Source: Nakamurella sp040546275
GTDB taxonomy: Bacteria > Actinomycetota > Actinomycetes > Mycobacteriales > Nakamurellaceae
Assembly: GCF_040546275.1 (NCBI RefSeq)
Contig: NZ_JBEPNO010000011.1
Span: 62,001 to 126,000, forward strand
DNA length: 64,000 nt
Direction of reading: 5' to 3'
The position numbers were made by a program, and so were the translations under genes. Every line of letters starts with the position of its first letter. Position 1 is the first letter of the stretch. Below the pieces are notes generated by a model. That model saw nothing but the letters and a program-made list of their open reading frames with translations. It had not been told where the DNA came from and did no database searches. Positions 26,074 to 33,422 of this stretch are shown here, one piece after another.

Positions 26074-27129
26074 GTGAGCTTACGCATTCTGTGTGCCGGC
26101 GACAGTTTCATCACCGCCGACGATCTCGCCGACCAGTGCCGGCAGCAGCTCGCCGAGTTCGGACCGCTGGAACTGATCACCCACGTCAGCCGGTGGCCGG
26201 ACGAGCCGATGGGTGACGTCGACGGGGTACGGGAAGCAGCTGGCGACCCAGCCGAGATCGCCGTCCTGGCAGCGGATGTCGACGTCATCGTCACCCATCT
26301 TGCGCCGATCACCGCCGCGGTGTTCGAGTCGGCGGGGAAGCTCCGCGTCGTGGGTTCCACCCGCGGTGGACCGGTCAACATCGACATCGCAGCTGCGACG
26401 GAGGCCGGTGTCCCGGTGGCCTTCCTGCCGGGCCGGAACCTCTCTGCCGCAGCCGAGTTCGCCGTCGGGCTGATGATCGCGGTGACCAGGAACATCGGCG
26501 CCGGGTCGCGTGGCCTGGCCGACGGTCGGTGGGAGGGGAAGTACTACCGCTACGCGCTGACCGGACCCGAGATCGGCCACTGTGCCGTCGGTCTGATCGG
26601 CTACGGGGCGATCGGTGCGCACGTGACGCGGCTGCTGCTGGCCTTCGGGGCAAAGGTACTGGTCTACGACCCCTACACCGATGCGTCGAAGATCGACTCG
26701 GCCGGCGCGCGGTCGGTGGCCCTGGACGAACTGCTGGCCACCGCCGACATCGTCAGCCTGCACGCCCGCCTGACGCCGGAGACCACCGGCATGGCCGATG
26801 CGACGTTCTTCGCCGCCATGAAGCCGGGTTCGTTCTTCATCAACAACGCCCGCGGCGAGCTGGTCCGCACCGACGACCTGACGGCGGCGCTCACCAGCGG
26901 GCACCTGGCCGGTGCCGGACTCGACGTGTTCGACCCCGAACCCCCGCCGGCCGACCACCCGTTGCTCGCCATGCCCCGAGTGGTCGCCACCCCGCACCTC
27001 GCGGGAGCCTCGCAGCACGTGGCGCACCACTCGGCGGAGACCGTCGTCGGACAGGTCGCACTCTTCCTGCGTACCGGCACCATCGCCCACTGCGCCAACC
27101 CTTCGGCGCTACCGGTCGCATCCGTCTAG
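26074..27129 (+). CDS. D-isomer-specific 2-hydroxyacid dehydrogenase family protein
   Basis: A 351-residue NAD(P)-dependent dehydrogenase. The nucleotide-binding motif is 'VGLIGYGAIGAHVTRLL' (~175). 'INNARGELVRTDDL' contains the catalytic Arg region, 'DVFDPEPPPADHPL' the Glu loop and 'VVATPHLAGAS' the catalytic His. It starts with GTG at 26074 behind a GAGAAG-rich stretch. It is last in the rightward polyol unit and would reduce or oxidise a 2-keto/2-hydroxy acid, for example a tetronate derived from a tetrose. The substrate is unknown. Confidence 0.87.
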   Translation: MSLRILCAGDSFITADDLADQCRQQLAEFGPLELITHVSRWPDEPMGDVDGVREAAGDPAEIAVLAADVDVIVTHLAPITAAVFESAGKLRVVGSTRGGPVNIDIAAATEAGVPVAFLPGRNLSAAAEFAVGLMIAVTRNIGAGSRGLADGRWEGKYYRYALTGPEIGHCAVGLIGYGAIGAHVTRLLLAFGAKVLVYDPYTDASKIDSAGARSVALDELLATADIVSLHARLTPETTGMADATFFAAMKPGSFFINNARGELVRTDDLTAALTSGHLAGAGLDVFDPEPPPADHPLLAMPRVVATPHLAGASQHVAHHSAETVVGQVALFLRTGTIAHCANPSALPVASV

Positions 27130-27388
27130 GAGACCGCGGCACTGGCCGAGAGCGTCCCGATTCGCGGTGTCGGTCAGCGCGGCGGACCAGAATCGTCGAG
27201 AACGTGCGGATGAGTACGCCATAGTCGGTGGGCAAATCCGCACGTACTGGCCAGTAGCGCGGTCTCGCAGCCGAGCACCCCGCACGTTGGCGTGCCCGAT
27301 GTGTCCGGCAGGGGCTGTCCAATGCCTCTGCGTGGATCTCAGCGCCTCGCTCACTCGAGCGCCTGTCCTGTCGCTCTGTTCCTGGCGG

Positions 27389-28180
27389 CTACGCCGAGGC
27401 GGGGGACGCCAGTTCGAGGTTGATGCCCTCGGAGCGGAGCAGGAGTTCGTCCTCCTTGTCGATCCCGGTGTCACTGATCACCAGGTCGAAGGCCGACAGG
27501 CGGCACAGCAGGTGGGTGGCGGGCCGGCCGAACTTCGCGTGGTCGACCAGCAGCACCTTGACGGTGGAGTTCGCCATGAACGCCTCCCGGGAGGTGACGG
27601 TGATCTCGGACCGGTGGTAGCAGGAGATCCCGTTGATGCCGGTGGTCGACATCAACGCCAGGTCGGCGTGCAGATGCCCGATGCTCTCCACCGTGCGACT
27701 GCCGAAGCAGGCCTCGGGCACGGAGTGGTAGACCCCGCCCAGGACGATCAGCTCGATGCCGGCCACCCCGGCCAGCTTGCCGATCACCGGGACGAAGTTG
27801 GTCGCCACCGTGATCGGGGCCGACGCGATGATGTGCGGCACCATGGCCATGGCAGTGGTGCTGTCGTCCAGGAAAACCGTCTGCCCCGGGCTCAGCAGTT
27901 TGGCCGCGTGGGCCGCGATCGCGGTCTTCTCGGCGCGCATGGCGACCATCCGCTCGCTGACCCTCGACTCCAGCAGCGCGTTTGGGTTGGCCGTCGCACC
28001 ACCGCGGATCTTGGTCAGATAACCCTGGTGGGACAACGCATCCAGGTCGCGGTGCACCGTCATCAGGCTGACCCCGAGCAACCTGGTGAGATCCTCGATC
28101 CGGGCGAACCCGTCCTTGAGCACCAGCGACTTGATGGTCTCCCGCCGGACCGCCAGGTCCTGGCCGTCACCCGATGTCAT
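27389..28180 (-). CDS. DeoR/GlpR-family transcriptional repressor
   Basis: A 263-residue regulator. The N-terminal DeoR helix-turn-helix includes 'RIEDLTRLLGVSLMTVHRDL' (~25-45) and 'LTKIRGGA'. The C-terminal domain has the phospho-sugar sensor fold with 'VFLDDSTTAMAM' and 'GISCYHRSEI'. The Met at 28180 is preferred; a Met four codons earlier is possible. DeoR proteins repress sugar or polyol genes until a phosphorylated intermediate binds. It lies next to the polyol island and convergent to its transport unit. The dyad at 19197-19232 is a likely target, by inference. Confidence 0.9.
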   Translation of the reverse strand: MTSGDGQDLAVRRETIKSLVLKDGFARIEDLTRLLGVSLMTVHRDLDALSHQGYLTKIRGGATANPNALLESRVSERMVAMRAEKTAIAAHAAKLLSPGQTVFLDDSTTAMAMVPHIIASAPITVATNFVPVIGKLAGVAGIELIVLGGVYHSVPEACFGSRTVESIGHLHADLALMSTTGINGISCYHRSEITVTSREAFMANSTVKVLLVDHAKFGRPATHLLCRLSAFDLVISDTGIDKEDELLLRSEGINLELASPASA

Positions 28181-28314
28181 CACGGCTATCATTCTCCCAC
28201 GACACCCCTCCGGGCGAGCGAGATCCCGGGGTGCCGAGCGGCCGGATCGGGCCCCTGGAAGCAATGCCGACAAAGACGGGTCCACCACCGGTCCGGACTG
28301 GCAGAATGCCGTGC

Positions 28315-30852
28315 ATGTTGCTCGCTCCTGGCGAGATCTTTGCCGGCTTCACCATCGAGCGCGAACTGGGCGCGGGCGGCATGGGCGTCGTCTACCTCGC
28401 GCGGCATCCCCGGCTGCCCCGGCGCGTTGCGCTCAAGCTACTGCGTACCGACCTCGGCGCCGATCCTTCCTTCGTCGGCCGGTTCCGCCGGGAGGCGGAC
28501 ACCGTCGCCCGTCTCGACCACCCCAACATCGTGGCCATCGACGACAGCGGGGCGGACGACGGCATGCTGTGGATCAGCATGCGGTTCATCGACGGCGACA
28601 CCGCCGCCGGCGCGCTGGCCGAATACGACGCCGGGATGCCACCGGAACGCGCGGTGCACATCGTCGAAAGGGTCGCCTCCGCACTGGATTTCGCGCATCG
28701 GCAGAACATCGTCCACCGGGACGTCAAGCCGGCCAACATCCTGCTGACCGACGACGTCGACGGCGATCACGAGCGGGTCTTCCTCACCGACTTCGGCGTC
28801 GCCAAGGCGATGGGCGAGATCGAGGCCCAGGCAACGGCTCTGACCCAGGCCGGCGGCGTGGTCGCCACCCTCGACTACGCCGCGCCCGAGCAGATCGAGG
28901 GCAAGCAACTGGACGGCCGCTGCGACGTCTACGCGCTCGGCTGCGTGCTGTACAAACTGCTGACCGGGGTGATCCCGTATCCCGGGGAGACGTTGGCGGC
29001 CAAGGTGTACGCCCGGATGCACCGGCCGCCGCCGATCCCCACCGAGCTCGTCCCCGACCTGCCGCCGGCCTTCGACAAGGTAGTCGCCAAAGCGCTGGCC
29101 ATGGACCGCGAAGATCGATACCAGACCTGCAAGGAGCTGGCCGTCGCGGCCCGGGCGGCCATCGGGACCGGTGAGATCAGGCCGTCGGACACCGGCGACC
29201 TCACCGTGGCCGCCGGCACCACCAGCACCGAGCGCATCGACGCCCCCGACCCTGACCCTGACGCGACCCGGCACGTCGGCACGCCGGGCGGCACCGGCGG
29301 TACCCAGGGCGGCCCCGGGCCGGTGGGGCCGCAGACGGGTCCGGAGCGTTCCGGTCCGCAGTCCCGGCCACCGCAGTCCCGGCCACCGCAGTCCCCGCCA
29401 CCGCAGTCCCCGCCACCGCAGTCCCGGCCACCGCAGTCCCGGCCACCGCAGTCCCGGCCACCGCACTCCACTGCCCTGTTCCCGGTGACGCCTTCGCACA
29501 CCGACCCGCGGGCGTCGCAGTTCGACGGCGGGCCCCAGCACGGGGCCTCCCAGGGCTACACGTCGGCCGGAAGCCTGCCCGCGGATCTCGCCGAGCAGCT
29601 CGGCCCGGGGCTGGCCACCGCTCGGGACCATCCCGAGTTACTCCCTCGCCCGCGGCGGTCTCGCCGGCGGCTGTTGCCGCTCGCCATCGGTGCACTGGTG
29701 CTGATCGTCGCCATCGTCGGCGGGATCTTCCTGGTGCAGCGCAAGGCCAGCATCGCCGGCACCGGCAGCGTCACCGGGCTGACGTCGGCCGCAACCACCC
29801 CGAAAGGCGGCACGACCAACTCAGGTCCGGCGACCTCGGGTCCGGCGAAGTCGGGTGGCGCACTGGTCGGTCCGGCGACCTCGGGCGTGGCAACGTCCGG
29901 CGCAAACAGCAGCAGCGCCCCGCAGACGGAGAACACCGCGGTCCCGGTCGCCGGCCTCCCGCAGTCCGAACCGATCACGGACGGCACGATCGTCGTGTCG
30001 CGGCAGTACACGCTGAATGGGAAGACGGTTTTCGCGCTGTTCTACGTGGACTCCTACACCGGCGTGGTGGGCGGACCCTTCACCGAACCGAAGGACCACG
30101 CGCAGAACCCGTTGATCGCGCTGCAGCGGGGATCGGTCATCTACCTGCAGGGCGATGCCGCCAACCAGAACACCCTGAGGGTGGTCGCGCCGGATGGAAA
30201 AGGTGACCGCGTCCTGTTCAACCGCCCTGCCGACTGCCAGCAGATCAGCCGGCCGGCCTGGAACCCGGTCGACACCCAGCAACTGGTCATCGCCTGCCAA
30301 GGGAAGCTCGGACTCCGGACACTCATGGTGGTCAATCTGAAGGGGACGGTCAGCAAGACGCTCCCCATCTCCGACGGTCTTTACCCGGGCGACGACCTGG
30401 CGTTCGCACCGGACGGGAAATCCATCGTCTACTGGGGCTCCACCTCGGCCACCGCCAACGACGGCCGTCTCTACACCCAGACCACCGATGGGGTGGGACA
30501 GCCAACGCCCATCACCGACGAAGGCTCGCACGACGCGGACCCGGACTACTCCCCCGACGGCTCCCAGATCGTCTTCCGCCGCCTCGTCGACGGGAACGGC
30601 CAGATCGCCCTGGTGCCGGCCAAGGGCGGCGCCGTCACCGTCCTCACCACCACCCCTTCGAACAGCCAGGGCCCGGTGTTCTCGCCGAACGGCACGCAGA
30701 TCGCCTACAAGAGCAACCTCGGGGACGACGGCAAGGCCGGCAAGGTCAACAGACTCTGGATCCTGAACACCGCGAAGCCGTACAAACCGGAAGTCAAGTG
30801 GAAGAACGACGCCGGCATGCTGAACGCCTCACCCGCGTGGGGAAATCGCTGA
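28315..30852 (+). CDS. Transmembrane Ser/Thr protein kinase with C-terminal beta-propeller
   Basis: An 845-residue receptor-type kinase. The PknB-like kinase domain (~residues 9-275) has the Gly loop 'ELGAGGMGVVYLA', the Lys in 'VALKLLR', the catalytic 'IVHRDVKPANILL', 'LTDFGVAK' and 'YAAPEQ'. A Pro/Gln/Ser repeat linker follows (~348-382), then one membrane helix (~453-478). The extracellular part, after a Ser/Thr/Gly-rich stalk, holds TolB-like blades such as 'PDYSPDGSQIVFRRL' and 'PVFSPNGTQIAYKS'. It has no PASTA domains. I start at the ATG at 28315; 28306 is possible. The ligand and the targets are unknown. Confidence 0.9.
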   Translation: MLLAPGEIFAGFTIERELGAGGMGVVYLARHPRLPRRVALKLLRTDLGADPSFVGRFRREADTVARLDHPNIVAIDDSGADDGMLWISMRFIDGDTAAGALAEYDAGMPPERAVHIVERVASALDFAHRQNIVHRDVKPANILLTDDVDGDHERVFLTDFGVAKAMGEIEAQATALTQAGGVVATLDYAAPEQIEGKQLDGRCDVYALGCVLYKLLTGVIPYPGETLAAKVYARMHRPPPIPTELVPDLPPAFDKVVAKALAMDREDRYQTCKELAVAARAAIGTGEIRPSDTGDLTVAAGTTSTERIDAPDPDPDATRHVGTPGGTGGTQGGPGPVGPQTGPERSGPQSRPPQSRPPQSPPPQSPPPQSRPPQSRPPQSRPPHSTALFPVTPSHTDPRASQFDGGPQHGASQGYTSAGSLPADLAEQLGPGLATARDHPELLPRPRRSRRRLLPLAIGALVLIVAIVGGIFLVQRKASIAGTGSVTGLTSAATTPKGGTTNSGPATSGPAKSGGALVGPATSGVATSGANSSSAPQTENTAVPVAGLPQSEPITDGTIVVSRQYTLNGKTVFALFYVDSYTGVVGGPFTEPKDHAQNPLIALQRGSVIYLQGDAANQNTLRVVAPDGKGDRVLFNRPADCQQISRPAWNPVDTQQLVIACQGKLGLRTLMVVNLKGTVSKTLPISDGLYPGDDLAFAPDGKSIVYWGSTSATANDGRLYTQTTDGVGQPTPITDEGSHDADPDYSPDGSQIVFRRLVDGNGQIALVPAKGGAVTVLTTTPSNSQGPVFSPNGTQIAYKSNLGDDGKAGKVNRLWILNTAKPYKPEVKWKNDAGMLNASPAWGNR
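29356..29460 (+). repeat. Seven 15-bp tandem repeats coding Pro-Pro-Gln-Ser-Arg/Pro
   Basis: CCGCAGTCCCGGCCA and close variants occur seven times in a row with a partial eighth, inside the kinase gene. Each copy codes five residues, so changes in copy number keep the frame and only lengthen or shorten the linker before the membrane helix. Confidence 0.95.
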
Positions 30853-30866
30853 CGTCGCAGTCGGTA

Positions 30867-30885
30867 TCACCGGCCGCACCGGTGA
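30867..30885. terminator. Hairpin between convergent kinase and FMN-reductase genes
   Basis: TCACCGG-CCGCA-CCGGTGA is a perfect 7-bp stem in a 36-nt gap between convergent genes. It has no T-tract, as is common for actinobacterial terminators, and could serve both directions. Confidence 0.5.
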
Positions 30886-30888
30886 CCC

Positions 30889-31479
30889 TCAGCGCAGGGC
30901 CCCGACCGCCGCAGCCACCTGCCGGCCGTGCGCCGCGACGTACGCCGCGATGACGGCGTCCAGTTCGGGCAACTCGCTCTCCGACAGCAGCAGTGACGGA
31001 ACCGGCGTCACCGCACCGAGTTCGCCAAGCACCGGCCGCAGTTGCCAGTCGGCCAGATGACGATGGGCCGGCCCCGCGGACACCGTCAGTGGCAGCACCA
31101 CGGTCGAGGCGAGCGATCCCGCGGGCAGCGTGTCGAGCAACAGCTTGAGCAGACCGGTGAACGAGGCCTTGTACGTCGGCGTCGCCACCACCAGGACGTC
31201 GGCGGACCGGACCGCGGCGACCGCAATCGATGCCTCCTCGGACAACGACCACGGCGCCAGCAGTCCGCCGGCGATCCCGGCCAGGTCGACGACGGTCGTG
31301 GTGGATGCCGGCAGCGCGCCGGCCACCGCGGCCGCGAGCGCCGCTGCAGCGGTCAGCGTCCTCGACCCGGCCTTCGGATTCCCCACGACGACGACGATCG
31401 ACAGCGCACTCTGCTCGGGCGCACCGATCCCTCCAATCCCGGCGGCTGTCTCGGTTGCCTCCGGTGTCGCGGCTGTCAT
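30889..31479 (-). CDS. NAD(P)H-dependent FMN reductase (SsuE/MsuE-like)
   Basis: A 196-residue flavodoxin-fold reductase. 'IVVVVGNPKAGSRT' is the FMN-phosphate loop, and 'VLVVATPTYKASFTGLLKLLLD' is the conserved second flavin motif, followed by 'PLTVSAGPAH'. It supplies reduced FMN to two-component flavin monooxygenases. Its ATG overlaps the DUF1684 stop by one base. It is last in the leftward SAM-controlled operon that also encodes an SsuD-like monooxygenase, its probable client. A second reductase domain heads the same operon inside a fusion protein. Confidence 0.88.
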   Translation of the reverse strand: MTAATPEATETAAGIGGIGAPEQSALSIVVVVGNPKAGSRTLTAAAALAAAVAGALPASTTTVVDLAGIAGGLLAPWSLSEEASIAVAAVRSADVLVVATPTYKASFTGLLKLLLDTLPAGSLASTVVLPLTVSAGPAHRHLADWQLRPVLGELGAVTPVPSLLLSESELPELDAVIAAYVAAHGRQVAAAVGALR

Positions 31480-32297
31480 CACGCGGCAGTCGCCGGCGCG
31501 AGTTCCCCGGCGGTGACGGCGATCGGCACGACGTTGCCGGCGGGCGGCGCCGGGCAGGTGCCGAAGTCGGAGAAGGAGAACGGAAAGTTGATCGCACGAT
31601 TGAAGTCGATCGTGACCCGGCCGTCGGCGTCCGGAGCCGTGGTCGCGACCGCGCGCCAGCGCGCGGTCGTCTCGCCGTTCGTCCCGTCGTGGAACGGCAC
31701 ATTCAGCGAACCGGCGCCACCCGCGGTGACCGTCAACTCGACCGACTGCCCCTGCAGGACGATCGTCACCGTCCCGACGCCGGTGATCGACTGGACCAGA
31801 TCGTCCCGGGCCGTCGACACCTCGATCTGACGAGGGGCGTCGAAAGGCTCGAAGTGTCCGGTCACCACCCACTTCTCGTCGATGTCGAAGGTCGGCACGC
31901 CGGCGAAGCCGAGCAGCGCCGAGGCCTGCGGGTCGCGGGTGCGGATGGCATAGCGGCCCCCTCGGAGGGCCAGTTCGATCTGCACGTCGCCGATCGACAC
32001 CCACTGCAGGGCCCTGGCTTCGGCGACCTCGGCCCGCACCGTGCCGTCCACCGGCACCGCCAGTCCGTTCTCGTCGCCGACGACGGTGTAGCCGTCATCC
32101 GCGGTCGCGGTGAGCACCGCATGGCCGTCCTGCACGGAGAAGAGGCCGGGCAGCCCCGGCAGGGCCGACGGGGCCTGCGGCACCCAGTGGAAGCTGGTCA
32201 GGCTGAGCCAGCCGTGCGGGGTGGCCAGCGCTCGTTCCCGAGCGGAATGCCAGGTCTGCCAATCGTTCACGAAGTCGGACGTCAGGGTGGTGGTCAT
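31479..32297 (-). CDS. DUF1684 family protein
   Basis: A 272-residue protein of the DUF1684 family. The conserved 'HGWLSLTSFHWV' near the N-terminus and the C-terminal 'VTIDFNRAINFPFSFSDFGTCP' followed by 'PPAGNVVPIAVTAGE' are the family hallmarks. The biochemical function is unknown. The ATG at 32297 has AGGAG seven bases upstream. It lies between an SsuD-like monooxygenase gene and an FMN reductase gene in a SAM-controlled operon, which suggests a part in handling organosulfur compounds. No signal peptide is visible. Confidence 0.88.
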   Translation of the reverse strand: MTTTLTSDFVNDWQTWHSARERALATPHGWLSLTSFHWVPQAPSALPGLPGLFSVQDGHAVLTATADDGYTVVGDENGLAVPVDGTVRAEVAEARALQWVSIGDVQIELALRGGRYAIRTRDPQASALLGFAGVPTFDIDEKWVVTGHFEPFDAPRQIEVSTARDDLVQSITGVGTVTIVLQGQSVELTVTAGGAGSLNVPFHDGTNGETTARWRAVATTAPDADGRVTIDFNRAINFPFSFSDFGTCPAPPAGNVVPIAVTAGELAPATAA

Positions 32298-32330
32298 CTC
32301 TTGCTCCTGTTGGATCGATACTGCTGGATG

Positions 32331-33422
32331 TCAGGCGGCTGCAGTGGCGCGGTCGCGGCGGGCGACCTCGTCGCGGACCAGCGGGATCACATAGCGACCG
32401 AAATCGATGGCGTCGTCGAGGATGTCGTACCCGCGGGCCGAGAGGATCCGGACTCCGAGGTCGTAGTAGTCCAGCAGGGCCGCTGCCACCGTCTCCGGGG
32501 TACCGACCAGGGCCGTCGAGTTCCCGCCTCCGCCGGTCAGTCCGGTCGGCGCCGTCCAGAGGGCGCGATCATGCCGTTCACCCTCCGCGACGGCAGCGAG
32601 AAGGCGCTGCGAGCCGGCATTCTCGGGAGATCCCGAGCGACGGAAGGTCGGCCGTCCGGCGGCGTGGTCCTTGATGCGTCCGAGAATGCGTTCGGCCTTC
32701 TCCCAGGCCAGTTCCTCGGTCGGCGCGATGATCGGTCGAAAGGCCACTTGCAAGGTCGGCCGGGGCTTGCCGGCCGTCGCCGCGGCAGCGTCGATGGACG
32801 CGATCTGCTCCTTCGTTCCCGCCAGTGGCTCACCCCAGAGGGCGTAGATGTCGGACTCGGCCGCACCGACGGCATAGGCGGCGGCCGACGAACCGCCGAA
32901 GGACACCCGCGGGCGTGGCTGCTGGACCGGGAAGATGTCGGAGACGAAGGCCTTGATCTGGTAGTACTTGCCGTCGTAGTCGAACCGGTCGTGAGAGGTC
33001 CAGGCCTGCTTGACGATCTGGATGTACTCGCGGGTGCGCTCGTAGCGGGAATCCTTGTCCAGGTAATCGCCTTCGGCCGCCTGGTCCGCCGTCGATCCGC
33101 CGGTGATGAAGTGCACCTCGAACCGCCCGCCGGAGATCTGGTCGAGGGTGGCGAACGTCTTCGCCGCGTACGTCGGGGCCGAGACGTTGGGCCGCTGGGC
33201 CAGCACCAGGTTGATGCGCTCGGTGTGCGCTGCGACGAAGGCCGCTACCGGCGCCGGATCCGGCGATCCGGAATGGTAGGCGAAAAGGATTCTGTCCCAA
33301 CCGTTGTCCTCGTGGGCACGAGCCAACCGCTTGGTGTAGTCGAGATCGAGACTCCCGCCGGTGCGGGTGGTCACCTCGCTGGCGTCGTTGGTACCGGCAA
33401 TTCCGAGGAACTCAACGGGCAT
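32331..33422 (-). CDS. LLM-class FMNH2-dependent monooxygenase, SsuD/SfnG-like
   Basis: A 363-residue luciferase-like monooxygenase. 'TAKTFATLDQISGGR'-type sequence (here 'AAKTFATLDQISGGRFEVHF') and 'YTKRLARAHEDNGWDRILFAY' match alkanesulfonate or dimethylsulfone monooxygenases, which cleave C-S bonds with FMNH2 and O2 to release sulfite or sulfinate. The ATG at 33422 overlaps the upstream gene's end by 11 nt; the long in-frame extension is antisense-like and rejected. Reduced flavin could come from either reductase in the operon. The exact substrate is unknown. Confidence 0.88.
   Translation of the reverse strand: MPVEFLGIAGTNDASEVTTRTGGSLDLDYTKRLARAHEDNGWDRILFAYHSGSPDPAPVAAFVAAHTERINLVLAQRPNVSAPTYAAKTFATLDQISGGRFEVHFITGGSTADQAAEGDYLDKDSRYERTREYIQIVKQAWTSHDRFDYDGKYYQIKAFVSDIFPVQQPRPRVSFGGSSAAAYAVGAAESDIYALWGEPLAGTKEQIASIDAAAATAGKPRPTLQVAFRPIIAPTEELAWEKAERILGRIKDHAAGRPTFRRSGSPENAGSQRLLAAVAEGERHDRALWTAPTGLTGGGGNSTALVGTPETVAAALLDYYDLGVRILSARGYDILDDAIDFGRYVIPLVRDEVARRDRATAAA

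Noticed and set aside
27130..27388. Possible small RNA or gene in the gap after the 2-hydroxyacid dehydrogenase
   Set aside because: Only a weak hairpin (GCACG-TTGG-CGTGC) is visible, with no promoter or conserved frame.
29356..29460. CRISPR-like repeat array
   Set aside because: The units are contiguous 15-mers without spacers and are in frame in a kinase gene.
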